Below, piece after piece: positions 21,407 to 30,837 of a DNA stretch of 64,000 bases. The translations under genes were made by a program, and so were the position numbers. Under the pieces are notes generated by a model. It ran no database searches. It saw only the letters and a list, made by a program, of their open reading frames with translations, and had not been told where the DNA came from. Source of the DNA: Trichomonas vaginalis G3 (Eukaryota > Parabasalia > Trichomonadida > Trichomonadidae). The number at the start of each line of letters is the position of its first letter. Position 1 is the stretch's first letter. The DNA lies in the NCBI RefSeq assembly GCF_026262505.1, contig NC_067208.1:13401962-13465961 (forward strand). The letters run 5' to 3'.

Positions 21407-23290
21407 TTATAAATCCGTCTTAGCTTCCTCCTTTGGCTTCTCTTCTTCCTTCTTCTCCTCTTCCTTTGGCTTTTCCTCTTCCTTTGGTTTTTCCTCTTCC
21501 TTTGTTTCTCCTTCAATATCAGACTTCAAATCCTCGAAAATGTCGTCCTTCTTTGGTTTTCTGTGGTTCTTCATCTTTTGAACAGCTTCGAGAAGGTATT
21601 TAGTGCTGATCTTGAGGTCAGTCAAAGCGTCTTGTAAAGAAGAGATAGAACGCTGTGTAATTGATCCATCCTCCATTGCTAAGACGTATTTCTTGAATCC
21701 GGAGTACAAATCTTGTGGAAGAGATTCAATTGTAAGTCCTTTAGCGTCAAGATCCATTTCAAGTTGGTTCTTTACGTTGGAAATGAATTCAATGACCTTG
21801 TTTACCTCATGGCGGCGCTTCGATTCAGCATCAATCTCATTAAGAGCAACAATTGTGAAATTAATTGATTGTCTTGAGAAATAAGGGAAGTCCTCGTTTC
21901 TATCGGCTGTCATGTACTTGCAGGAATCATCCTTTCCGTGGAGGCACCATTCAATGTTGGAAACTTCTGGATAAGGTGGGTTCATTGTGAATTTTCCATA
22001 TGCTTTGCCGAAGAGTGGTGTCTTAAATGTGTTCTGATTGGTAAGCTTCAAACGCATTTCGTATGGATAGACTCCTTCTGGGCAATATTCAGGTGGAATT
22101 ACGACATCAACTAATTCGCACTTGGAAGTGTTGACAATGAGCTCTGGAAGGCATCCACTGCCTCTTGTGCAGTATTTAACGTGTGTTTGGTCGGCAGCAA
22201 GTTCGACATCTCTGATTTGCATCTTATTAACAATAACACGTGGGATTGGGATGATCTCCTCGAACATGGAACGATAGTAAACGACACCGATAGCAATCAT
22301 TTCGGATGGATTGAACTCATGGAGAATTGTTTTAACTCCTGAAGCCTTTGAGACAACGTTGTTGATGAAATCAAAGCGAGAAGCACCACCAATGACTTGA
22401 ACTTCATCGATTTCGCGTGAATTCTCGCCAATTGGATATTCTTGTAATTTAGCTTTGAATTCCTTAGCAACGGACTCGATTGTAGCTTCCATAATGGAAA
22501 TTGGCTCCTCAATCAATTTGATATAAGAAGCAGAGGTTGGCTGGTTGAGAATCTTGCGAGCTTTGTTCATTGAGATATTCTTTGCCTGGGAAATGGCTTC
22601 GGCAAAGTAATAGCTTCCGGAAAGCTCTGTGTAGTTGTAGGATGATTGGTTAGCATACATGTGATTTGTATCATATTGGAATGTAAATCCGTAAGCTTTA
22701 ACAGATGTCGCGCCAATATCGACGAAAAGAACATTCTTCTGGGATTCGACGAATGTTGTGTACTTTGTGGCCGCATAATGAGCAACAACAGCCTCAGTAT
22801 CATCGATAATGTTATCGAGTTGAATATTTGAGTTTTTCACAGCAGATGTAAGAACTCTACGTTGGTGTGTTGTCCAATATTGAGGAACTGCAAAGCAAAT
22901 TGCTTCCTTGTTCAAATATTGGTTGGCAATGTTTTGAATCCAAACAGAAGCCATTTCAGCTGGAGTGGTATTGAACATGGTGACGAATGGAGAAAGAATA
23001 CGTCCTAATGCACGGAAAATAAACTCGAAACCATTGTATGGCTTATGTTTGAGGATTGAAAGTGCACTATTTCCATATCTAATGCCGGCTTTCTCAGTTG
23101 AATTGTCTAATGTGAAGTTGAGTATTAATTCTGGCTTTCTGATGGCAATTGCGGCTCTCCAATTTTTGCCATTTGGATCAAAACGCATTTTTGGAATGCC
23201 CTTGATGGTTGGCTCAGCAATCTTGACATATTCGCTACCAACATCCATCGCTACGTATGCATAACTCAGTAAAGTGAGTAATGCGAACAT
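21407..23290 (-). CDS. ER-type Hsp70-family protein (GRP170/HYOU1/Lhs1-like), 627 aa
   Basis: Chaperone/nucleotide exchange factor of the ER lumen by family. ATG at 23290 begins a short hydrophobic leader (MFALLTLLSYAYVA) running straight into the ATPase phosphate-1 loop MDVGSEYVKIAEP, as in GRP170 where the signal peptide precedes VDLGSE. Phosphate-2 is VDIGATSVKAYGF (near 190) and the adenosine motif is VQVIGGASRFDF (near 298). A beta-rich domain and a helical lid follow. The C-terminal ~50 residues repeat PKEEEK and end KTDL, which resembles an ER-retrieval tetrapeptide but is not KDEL. At 627 aa it is much shorter than animal HYOU1 (about 1000 aa), mainly because the acidic loop and lid are reduced. 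Confidence 0.85.
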   Translation of the reverse strand: MFALLTLLSYAYVAMDVGSEYVKIAEPTIKGIPKMRFDPNGKNWRAAIAIRKPELILNFTLDNSTEKAGIRYGNSALSILKHKPYNGFEFIFRALGRILSPFVTMFNTTPAEMASVWIQNIANQYLNKEAICFAVPQYWTTHQRRVLTSAVKNSNIQLDNIIDDTEAVVAHYAATKYTTFVESQKNVLFVDIGATSVKAYGFTFQYDTNHMYANQSSYNYTELSGSYYFAEAISQAKNISMNKARKILNQPTSASYIKLIEEPISIMEATIESVAKEFKAKLQEYPIGENSREIDEVQVIGGASRFDFINNVVSKASGVKTILHEFNPSEMIAIGVVYYRSMFEEIIPIPRVIVNKMQIRDVELAADQTHVKYCTRGSGCLPELIVNTSKCELVDVVIPPEYCPEGVYPYEMRLKLTNQNTFKTPLFGKAYGKFTMNPPYPEVSNIEWCLHGKDDSCKYMTADRNEDFPYFSRQSINFTIVALNEIDAESKRRHEVNKVIEFISNVKNQLEMDLDAKGLTIESLPQDLYSGFKKYVLAMEDGSITQRSISSLQDALTDLKISTKYLLEAVQKMKNHRKPKKDDIFEDLKSDIEGETKEEEKPKEEEKPKEEEKKEEEKPKEEAKTDL

Positions 23291-24462
23291 TTATAAATGT
23301 CAATTTTTTTGTATCACCTCTTTTAATTTTGCTCCATCATTTGAGAAATCGGACCTTAAGACTCTCGTTGTCATTCAGATTGCTATATATTTTAGAAACT
23401 TTTATCTCAAAATATGTTAAAGTCAAAATTTTTATCAAATAAATTCTAAGTTTGAGAATAATCTAACATGGGAGAGTATTCAAAATTTTTTTATTTAATA
23501 AATTTCATATCTATGTGGCTGGAAATACTTTAAAAAAAGGATATTTAGATAAATCCAATATCTCAAAGTAGTAACATCATCGCAAGCAAATATCAGATGA
23601 TACAAACTGTTCCTCTTAGACATTATTAGTGAATGGATATTCATTTTTTCATGTATTAATTTTACCATAGAAATCAAGAGGAGATAAACACTACTTGATG
23701 TGTATCTGTTAATTGAACGGTTGTATCATTGTTAAGTCGAGTTTTAGTTAAGATACTATATCATATTACTTGGATAAACGAAGTTTGACATAGTAGATGA
23801 CTTGCATATGATGTTTAGGATGTTTTGATGACATGCATCAAATTCCAAATTTTTTTCGAATTTCAAATAATGATGTCAAGCTACTTGAAGATTTCATTGA
23901 TTTTTTGTATTTCGAATTTTTTTTGGAAAAATCGTTTGAAATCCGAATTAATTTGAACCTTATGCATTATTTTATGAGAAATATTTAATTTATAAATCGG
24001 CAAATCGATTATATTATTTATAAGTTTATTATTTATTTGCAATAAATTAAGTTTTTACATATTTTTGAGAATACAATTTTTGAAATGCATTCGAATTGAA
24101 CAAAAATTATGCTGAACTTAATTTCATAGTCATGTCTACTATTTTTCACATATCTTACTGCTCTATCGAGATTAAAAATTAATTCATTTCAGATGGAAGG
24201 TCTATGGCTATAGGATTTTGGATGAGAAACGTTTACAATTAAAAAGTGAAGATCAAATTGTTCGCAACATTGACAAGGAAATATCAAAACCAATAACACA
24301 AAAGTATATCATATCTATCTGCATACATATATACAATAGGCCATATATTATATCTCCATTCTCAAAACACAAAAACAATCGCAAACAATACCAAGAAAGA
24401 GTAATGATGATAGTGATGTTTTTTCTAAAAGTGTCACTCTTATCAATAAATTCGTACTGAAA
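23291..24462. promoter_or_regulatory. Divergent promoter region, Hsp70-like (-) and Rab (+)
   Basis: About 1.2 kb of AT-rich DNA between two divergent starts. An ACATTTA motif close to the trichomonad initiator lies 4 nt upstream of the Hsp70 ATG on the minus strand. The Rab side has TCACTCT 27 nt before the ATG, a weaker match. A short plus frame at 24218-24460 is not protein-like. Confidence 0.35.
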
Positions 24463-25068
24463 ATGTCAGCAGCCAAAAGGAAAGAGGATTTGCCTGAGTA
24501 TAAAGTAGTTATGCTTGGTGACTCCAATGTCGGAAAAACTAGTATAATTCATCGTTTCATTGAAAAATCTTTCGATCACGATTATGAGCCAACTGTTGGC
24601 GCTTCATTTTTAACCAAAGTAATGAAAGTAGATACAGATAAATTAGTTTTAAACATTTGGGACACAGCTGGCCAAGAACGATATAAAAGTCTTATTTCAA
24701 CTTATGCAAGAAATGCTCATGCGGCAATACTAGTGTATGATGTAATGAATCCAGATACCTTTACAAATGTTGAAAAATGGCGAGATGAATTATTAAAATA
24801 TACAAAAAATGATATTTTACTATATCTAGTAGCAAACAAAATAGATTTAGGCTTTGTTGTCCAAAATTCAGAAGGATTAAAATGGGCCAAAGATAATAAA
24901 TGTATATTTCATCAAACTTCTGCCTTTTCAGGACAAGGAGTTAATGACCTCTTTAGCTTAGTTGCTGGACACTTACATGCAGTAAATCCACACATGGAAC
25001 AAAGTTCAATACCAGATCTCGTTCTGAAAGAGAAAAATAAAGACGAATCTAAGTCCCATTGTTGCTAA
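24463..25068 (+). CDS. Rab-family small GTPase, 201 aa
   Basis: Membrane-traffic switch protein. Motifs: GDSNVGKT (19-26, P-loop), switch I EPTVGASF with Thr44, WDTAGQE (66-72, Rab-type), NKID (125-128), TSA (152-154) and a C-terminal double cysteine (200-201) for geranylgeranylation. Start is ATG at 24463, giving a Rab-typical N-terminal extension of 11 residues before the first strand. The compartment cannot be read from the motifs; trichomonads have very many Rabs, so an organism-specific paralogue is likely. It is a complete, ordinary gene. Confidence 0.93.
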   Translation: MSAAKRKEDLPEYKVVMLGDSNVGKTSIIHRFIEKSFDHDYEPTVGASFLTKVMKVDTDKLVLNIWDTAGQERYKSLISTYARNAHAAILVYDVMNPDTFTNVEKWRDELLKYTKNDILLYLVANKIDLGFVVQNSEGLKWAKDNKCIFHQTSAFSGQGVNDLFSLVAGHLHAVNPHMEQSSIPDLVLKEKNKDESKSHCC

Positions 25069-25583
25069 TTGTTCTGTTTCGTATACGCCCATGATTTGCT
25101 TTTCAAGCATTCATGTTTCAGTTAATTTATTTTATAATAATTCTTGTTTGAAGTTTTTCATTTGTTTTGATATTGTATTATAACAGTTGTGTATAGTTTA
25201 TAAATGAATATTTACGGTCTTTACTTTTCTTTTTGAAATTTATTTTTTTTTTCTCGTGAAGCTTTCATCTACTGAATAGCATTTAAATTATTCAGTTTCA
25301 GGCAATATTCATCAATTTATCCAAACATTTCTCAATCTCTTAAAATATTATTGGAATAATATATGTTTGCACGAAACAATATGAGTTCGTTAGCAGCTAG
25401 TAGATACAAATGATGTATTTTATTTCCTGGTTTTCCATTAGTATATCACAGGGATTGATTATTAATTAAAATCAGTATTCGGTTTCATTTTACTTAAACA
25501 ATAAACAGCTTTTAGAGAAGTAAATTGTCTTAAAATGTTATAATTCTTACAAAACATTTATTCAATGAAAATAAAAAAACAAA
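25069..25583. other. Convergent spacer, nothing recognised
   Basis: AT-rich 515 bp between the 3' ends of the Rab (+) and VPS52 (-) genes; no frame or clear structure seen. Confidence 0.5.
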
Positions 25584-27599
25584 TCAAAATGATTCAGTCA
25601 AAAGTCTGATATCTAAAACAAGCTGTTGTATCGAAAGCATAGAATTGACCCATCTCATTGAGTTCGGGTCTTTTTCCATGATTGCTTTAGCTAGTTGTTC
25701 GAATTTGGTCCAATACAAAACAGTTCTTTTTGCAATGTTTCTGAGGATGTTTCTCCCATCAGTGAAGTCTCCAAAAAGAGTTAACATCGAATCAGCAATT
25801 GTTTTCATTTCAGCTGAGTGATTTTCTTTGAAATCATTCGCAATTCTCATTAAAACAGTCGGCCCGAAGTTAGTTTTCGTCGGAGGATTCATATTTTCTA
25901 TATTAGGGTACGCAGATTTAACAGTTGACACGAGATCTCCGAAATGATTTTGGATGCAAATTTCAACGAATCTCGCACATGCATCATCATGCTTTGCATC
26001 GAAAAGTTGCGTCAAAGTTGTCCGTCCGTTTTGTCTTAAAACGTTGGCAACAACGATAAAATTGTTAATTAAAAAAGCGTCACTTTTCTCAACTGGCAGT
26101 TTTTTCGACGCCCTTTCAAATAATTGACAGAAAGTAGCAGCCGTATCATCCAAGTAAGGTACCAAATTATCCTCATTTGCAGGTGTGATCAGTTTGGAAA
26201 TGCTTGAAGCGAATTCCGAGAATCTTCTGGCAAAAGCATTTGCAAAATGACCTGTTTCTATGACAGCCGAGAGATCTGTTGATTCAAGCGCCGATATATT
26301 ATTTTGTATGATCAGTCTGAACCTCATGAGTAGCGACATTTCAATGGAATTCAAGTGTTGATCGATACAATTTACTCTTCTTCGATTTAGCTCTTGTCTG
26401 TGAGCACTAATGATTCTTAATAATATCGATACGCATACAGGATCATTTATTTTGAGCAAAAGCTGTTCCATTGACATTTCAATTTGTTTTGAAATTGGAG
26501 AAAAGATTGAAAATGCCATTACGTTGTCTGCCCAGAATGCTGCAATGAAATCATGTTCTTCTGTAACTTTATTTATGTATTTCATATAAAAATTTTGCAT
26601 TAAAAATTCAAGTGAAAAACTTCCTTCGGGAATATCCGCAGAAGGCAAAAGAAGGTTATTGAGAACCTTTTGTCTATCGCCAAGACTGAAGAAAGAAGTG
26701 TTTTCACCGGTGTTTTTCCTTCGAGAAAAGAAAGAAAAATATTGTTGCTGAGGAGCTAATGTATCTGACTGAAGAGGAGCTTGTGACATCTTTCTGAGAA
26801 CTCCTTTCCATAGATTGTAAAACATTTCTTGATAATATCTTGAAATGTTTTCAATATAATTTGTTCTACACATTTTATCGATCTCCAAAGAGCTTTCTTT
26901 CATAAATTCTACTAGTTTATGACATCTTAGCATATTCTCTTGAGTAATTGGTTGTGATTCTGGATACATAACAAGTTCTAAAGTTTTTTCAATTATCCAG
27001 TTTTTGATGTTTTCAGCAGCTCTGAGACGTAGACGGTTTAATGTCATAAGAAAATCTTGCGAAGAGTTGATATCTTTGATTTCTTTTCGAGTTGAAAATT
27101 GAATTTTCTTTTCTAACTGCAATATTGTCTGAACATAATCAATTCCGACTGGGGATTCCGTAACTTCGCGTACAAATTCTGGAGTAATTGCAATACTTCG
27201 TGTAAATTCGCCTAATAATGCTTCATATTCTTTTCTGTTTTTAAGTTTTTGCGTAATTTCTTGGGATTTTGTTTGAATGCTATTAATATAATAAGACATT
27301 TGACTTAGTGACTCGTTAAATAGCTTTAATCTGTCTTCCATTGATTGAAGTGTTTCATCGCATTTATTTAAGTCATTACTAAGCGCAGTAACATAAGGAA
27401 TTTGCTTTAAATAGTCTTGTATTGATGCTTGTTGGGCTGCACTTAGTTCGGTCGATATTTGATTTTTATAATTTTTAAGATCTACGCCAAGTTCTAGATA
27501 TGATTTGACTGATGGCTCGTTAGCGAAGTTAAGTATATCATTTTCCATCTCGTCAAAATTAATATCATCAATTACATCAGAAAAAGATTCATCACTCAT
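25584..27599 (-). CDS. VPS52: VPS52, GARP/EARP tethering complex subunit, 671 aa
   Basis: Vps52 bridges endosome-derived vesicles to the trans-Golgi (GARP) or recycling endosomes (EARP). The coiled N-terminal core (residues about 60-170) matches the family: a run with CDETLQSMEDRLKLFNESLS, then SYYINSIQTKSQEITQKLKNR and a segment ending in EFVREVTESPV. The rest is an extended helical rod. I start at ATG 27599; the longer frame to 27614 begins with TTG. The length compares with about 720 aa in animals. It lies 74 nt upstream-side of IFT56 on the same strand, so its promoter must be inside that gap; a CCATTTT motif directly precedes the ATG. Confidence 0.82.
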   Translation of the reverse strand: MSDESFSDVIDDINFDEMENDILNFANEPSVKSYLELGVDLKNYKNQISTELSAAQQASIQDYLKQIPYVTALSNDLNKCDETLQSMEDRLKLFNESLSQMSYYINSIQTKSQEITQKLKNRKEYEALLGEFTRSIAITPEFVREVTESPVGIDYVQTILQLEKKIQFSTRKEIKDINSSQDFLMTLNRLRLRAAENIKNWIIEKTLELVMYPESQPITQENMLRCHKLVEFMKESSLEIDKMCRTNYIENISRYYQEMFYNLWKGVLRKMSQAPLQSDTLAPQQQYFSFFSRRKNTGENTSFFSLGDRQKVLNNLLLPSADIPEGSFSLEFLMQNFYMKYINKVTEEHDFIAAFWADNVMAFSIFSPISKQIEMSMEQLLLKINDPVCVSILLRIISAHRQELNRRRVNCIDQHLNSIEMSLLMRFRLIIQNNISALESTDLSAVIETGHFANAFARRFSEFASSISKLITPANEDNLVPYLDDTAATFCQLFERASKKLPVEKSDAFLINNFIVVANVLRQNGRTTLTQLFDAKHDDACARFVEICIQNHFGDLVSTVKSAYPNIENMNPPTKTNFGPTVLMRIANDFKENHSAEMKTIADSMLTLFGDFTDGRNILRNIAKRTVLYWTKFEQLAKAIMEKDPNSMRWVNSMLSIQQLVLDIRLLTESF

Positions 27600-27673
27600 A
27601 AAAAATGGCTTCAAAAACGAAAGAAATCATATGCAAAGTAAATAAAAGAAAACAAAAATACAATTTATTATAA

Positions 27674-29368
27674 TTACATATCATCAAATTGAAATCGTTC
27701 TGGATTTTGATCGATAAAGTTCTGAATTATTTGATAATATTTCTCAAATGTGGGATCACTACCAAGAACTCCTAATATTTCTGTAACGACATCGGGTGTT
27801 TCTTGATGGTTCAAAAATCTCTTAAATGCTCCTGCAGCAGAAGCAGCCAGACCTTGTGCATATTCTGCATTGTTAAAGTCTACCTTATTAAGCGTATCGT
27901 AAGCTCTCATTGCGTAGACATATTCGCCATTTAGATAACATTCGCTTGCAATTATCTGCAAAAGGGATGTAGCTGTTTCCGTTTGGGTTGCGTTGAGGTA
28001 TTGTTGCCAAGCCTGCTCGTATTTCTTATTTTTAAGCAATGTTTTGGCATACCACAACATATAAGAAGGATCGCTCTTATAAGCAGAGTTTTCAAGCTTA
28101 GCAAAACATTCTTCAGCATCTTTCCAGTTCTCAAGGACCGCATTGGCCATTCCTTCATCGTAAATAAATTCTTCACAAACTCCCAAAACGTGTTTGAAAG
28201 TCTCCATGATTTTGAGAGTTTTATAAAAATCGCCGTTAATGAAGGTAGTTGTGGCCATTGCACAGCGGCTGATAACTGTATCTTTGATATCTTCCATTTC
28301 AGAGATAATTGAAAAGATTTGGTTAGCTTCTTCAATAAGGTTAACGTCCGACTTGTTTTGTCCGTATTCAAGAAGGACAGTTCCTTTGAGGATAAAATCA
28401 TTTACATCTGATGGTTTAAAATCTTCAAGAAGTTGATAGGCTTCATCCGCATTATTGTCCTTAATGTAAAGAGTCGCCAAATTGTTCTTTGCTTCAGGAA
28501 CAACTCCAATTAATTTTGGAAAAACTTTGTATCCATCAACTCCTGCCGAAAAAACGCAGAGGTTGTGCTGTATCAATTCATCCACGAATGTATAACTTGC
28601 ACTTCCGAACTTTTTGATCTGTAAAATTTGAGATTCAGCAACGCTTGGATCTGGGAATAGTTTAAAGTAATCGCAGCTCTTTAAATTGAGTCCTACTGCA
28701 GAGTCTGAATTTATTCCTAAGTATTCGTCGACGATATCATTTGATTCTTGATATTTTTCAAGTTTGAACAAACACATAGCAATGTAAACATTCAAAGCAA
28801 TGTAATCAGGATGTTCTGCAAGTAATTTCTGATATAAATCGATGCCTTCTTGATAATTGCTTCTCTGGAAATGAATAGCAGCTAAAGAGAGCTGATTTTC
28901 GAGCGTTCCGACTAATTTCGAGTGACTCTGGAAAAGAAGTTCTTCATCGTTCTGTTGATGAGCGATATGGAATAAAAGTCTCGTTTTATAGTCGCATTGA
29001 GGTCCTTTTTCAGCTTCAGCTTTAGCTTCATCAAATTCTTTTAAGTAAAACAAGCATGATGAAATATAAAGATGAAGAATTAAGTTGTTTGGATCCTTTT
29101 CCAGCATTTGATTGTAAAGATCGATAGCTTCTTGATATTTTCCTTGGTGGAAAAGGCAATAGCCTTTCCATAACTTAAAATTTATGTCAACATCAAGATT
29201 AAGATCTTCTTCAAGGAATTGAATGTAAGTTATCGCTGCTGAGTAATTTCTTTGATCTACAGCATTAATTATAGTCTCAATGTTCTCTATTGGTGTATCT
29301 GGTAGTTGGTCTTCTGGCTGAACAGTTTGCGCTGTTAAGTTTTTAGTTCTTTTACCTCCAACAAACAT
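27674..29368 (-). CDS. IFT56: Intraflagellar transport protein 56 (TTC26/DYF-13), 564 aa
   Basis: TPR protein of the IFT-B complex, needed for loading specific motility cargo into flagella. The whole length follows the family: LWKGYCLFHQGKYQEAIDLY (near 65), the characteristic RLLFHIAHQQNDEELL (near 130), LENQLSLAAIHFQRSNYQEG (near 150), ALNVYIAMCLFKLEKYQES, GLNLKSCDYFKL, ELIQHNLCVFSAG, VVPEAKNNLATLYI and DFILKGTVLLEYGQ. 564 aa compares with about 554 in human TTC26. Start is ATG at 29368. With the dynein fragment it is the second flagellar gene in the window. Confidence 0.92.
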   Translation of the reverse strand: MFVGGKRTKNLTAQTVQPEDQLPDTPIENIETIINAVDQRNYSAAITYIQFLEEDLNLDVDINFKLWKGYCLFHQGKYQEAIDLYNQMLEKDPNNLILHLYISSCLFYLKEFDEAKAEAEKGPQCDYKTRLLFHIAHQQNDEELLFQSHSKLVGTLENQLSLAAIHFQRSNYQEGIDLYQKLLAEHPDYIALNVYIAMCLFKLEKYQESNDIVDEYLGINSDSAVGLNLKSCDYFKLFPDPSVAESQILQIKKFGSASYTFVDELIQHNLCVFSAGVDGYKVFPKLIGVVPEAKNNLATLYIKDNNADEAYQLLEDFKPSDVNDFILKGTVLLEYGQNKSDVNLIEEANQIFSIISEMEDIKDTVISRCAMATTTFINGDFYKTLKIMETFKHVLGVCEEFIYDEGMANAVLENWKDAEECFAKLENSAYKSDPSYMLWYAKTLLKNKKYEQAWQQYLNATQTETATSLLQIIASECYLNGEYVYAMRAYDTLNKVDFNNAEYAQGLAASAAGAFKRFLNHQETPDVVTEILGVLGSDPTFEKYYQIIQNFIDQNPERFQFDDM

Positions 29369-30837
29369 CTTTTTATTTTTTTTTCTGTCAATTTTTTTAA
29401 AAAATGTACGTTTCTAATTTTTCTAATTTATATGAATTGTAAGAATGGATTTATGAATTGCCATATCATTGTTACTCACAAGGAATAATAATTAGACTCA
29501 GAGCACGAAGATATATTTAAACTCAATTCAAAATTTAGGTTTTAGACCTCAGTTATTTTATCAATCACAAATTTATGGCAATTATTCCAATTCTTTTTAA
29601 TATACATACAAAATTCTCTTCACATAACTTAATTTCAATTTAAAATCACATGATTTAGGTGAAAAACTTCAATTATTCATACATAATATGAAAGTTCAAT
29701 AGGAAATAATGTCCGAAATGGGCATTTACAAGTTGTTTTAATGGTCAAATCTCAAATTGGTTATTGAAAGTGATAAAAACTGCTGCCATATATATATATG
29801 ATTATCATATTTTTAATATATAATCATAGTATTGAATTTGAGAGTTTGTGGTTGTAATTGAAAAAGGATTTCATTAATAATAAAAACATTTTTCAGGGGT
29901 TAAAAACTAGCTAATTTTAAGAATATTTCTCATATAAAAAAACGTGTTTTCAAAACTTAAAGAAATTTACCGATTATCGGGTGAAATATCTCATATATAT
30001 AATATTATAAAATTTTGCATGATAAATTAATTGTTAGAATGATCAAGTTTTATTTTTTCAATGTGAAGAAAATTTTAAATGGTATCAATTTTTTTAATTT
30101 TTAATCTAAATTTTAATTTATATTCATTATTAAATGCATACGAATTACACCTTAAATTTGTGAGTCCTCAGAAAATAAAACCTTAATCAAATTTGATTTT
30201 TCTTATTTTAACATCATTTAATTAATGAATTCAATTTATAAATAATTTTCTCTGATCAAATATTCAATTATGAGTATGAAAATCAGAATTTGATCGGATA
30301 ACAAAAGTATTGCGAAATTTAAAATATCCATCATTGGTGATAACGCAATATCCATCTTGTAATTTTTCTTCATATCTGATAATAACTTTAATACAATTTT
30401 ATGATTTTTCGGATATACATACCCAGATAATAATAAATATCTAATAAAATGAAGGATCATTTCATCTAAAATTTTAGTATCGTTTTTCATTTCAATGACA
30501 AATTTATATTTCACAATCTATGATAAACAGTTTTCGTTAAAAATAATTAAAATCTTATTCATTTCAAATTCAATAAGTTTTACAAAAATTCTATGCAACT
30601 TTTCAATTCATCAAATCTTAACGCCTTAATTATCTAAGTTAATATTCATATATGTATATATATTACAAAATTCTTTTTCAAACTTTCGGTTATATTTTTC
30701 ATTTTCAATTTTTTGATTACTAAAATACCTTAGAAATATTCCTTTAGGATTATATATTGATATTTTCATTTGGATACAAATCAAATTGAATTCGATAATT
30801 CAATTTTCAAAGTAATCAAAGTTATCCACCTGTTTTA
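29369..30837. other. Intergenic spacer, nothing recognised
   Basis: Very AT-rich 1.5 kb between divergent genes IFT56 (-) and the repeat protein (+). A 92-codon minus frame (30236-30514) is low-complexity Ile/Leu/Lys-rich and not recognised. Confidence 0.45.

Noticed and set aside
21407-21421. C-terminal KTDL of the Hsp70 as a proven ER-retrieval signal
   Set aside because: Resembles KDEL/NDEL but differs at position 2; kept only as a possibility.
24218-24460. 80-codon frame just upstream of the Rab gene
   Set aside because: Ends 3 nt before the Rab ATG by coincidence; composition not protein-like and it would occupy the promoter.
27599-27614. TTG start giving VPS52 an extra MKPFF
   Set aside because: An ATG follows five codons later and no evidence supports TTG initiation in trichomonads.
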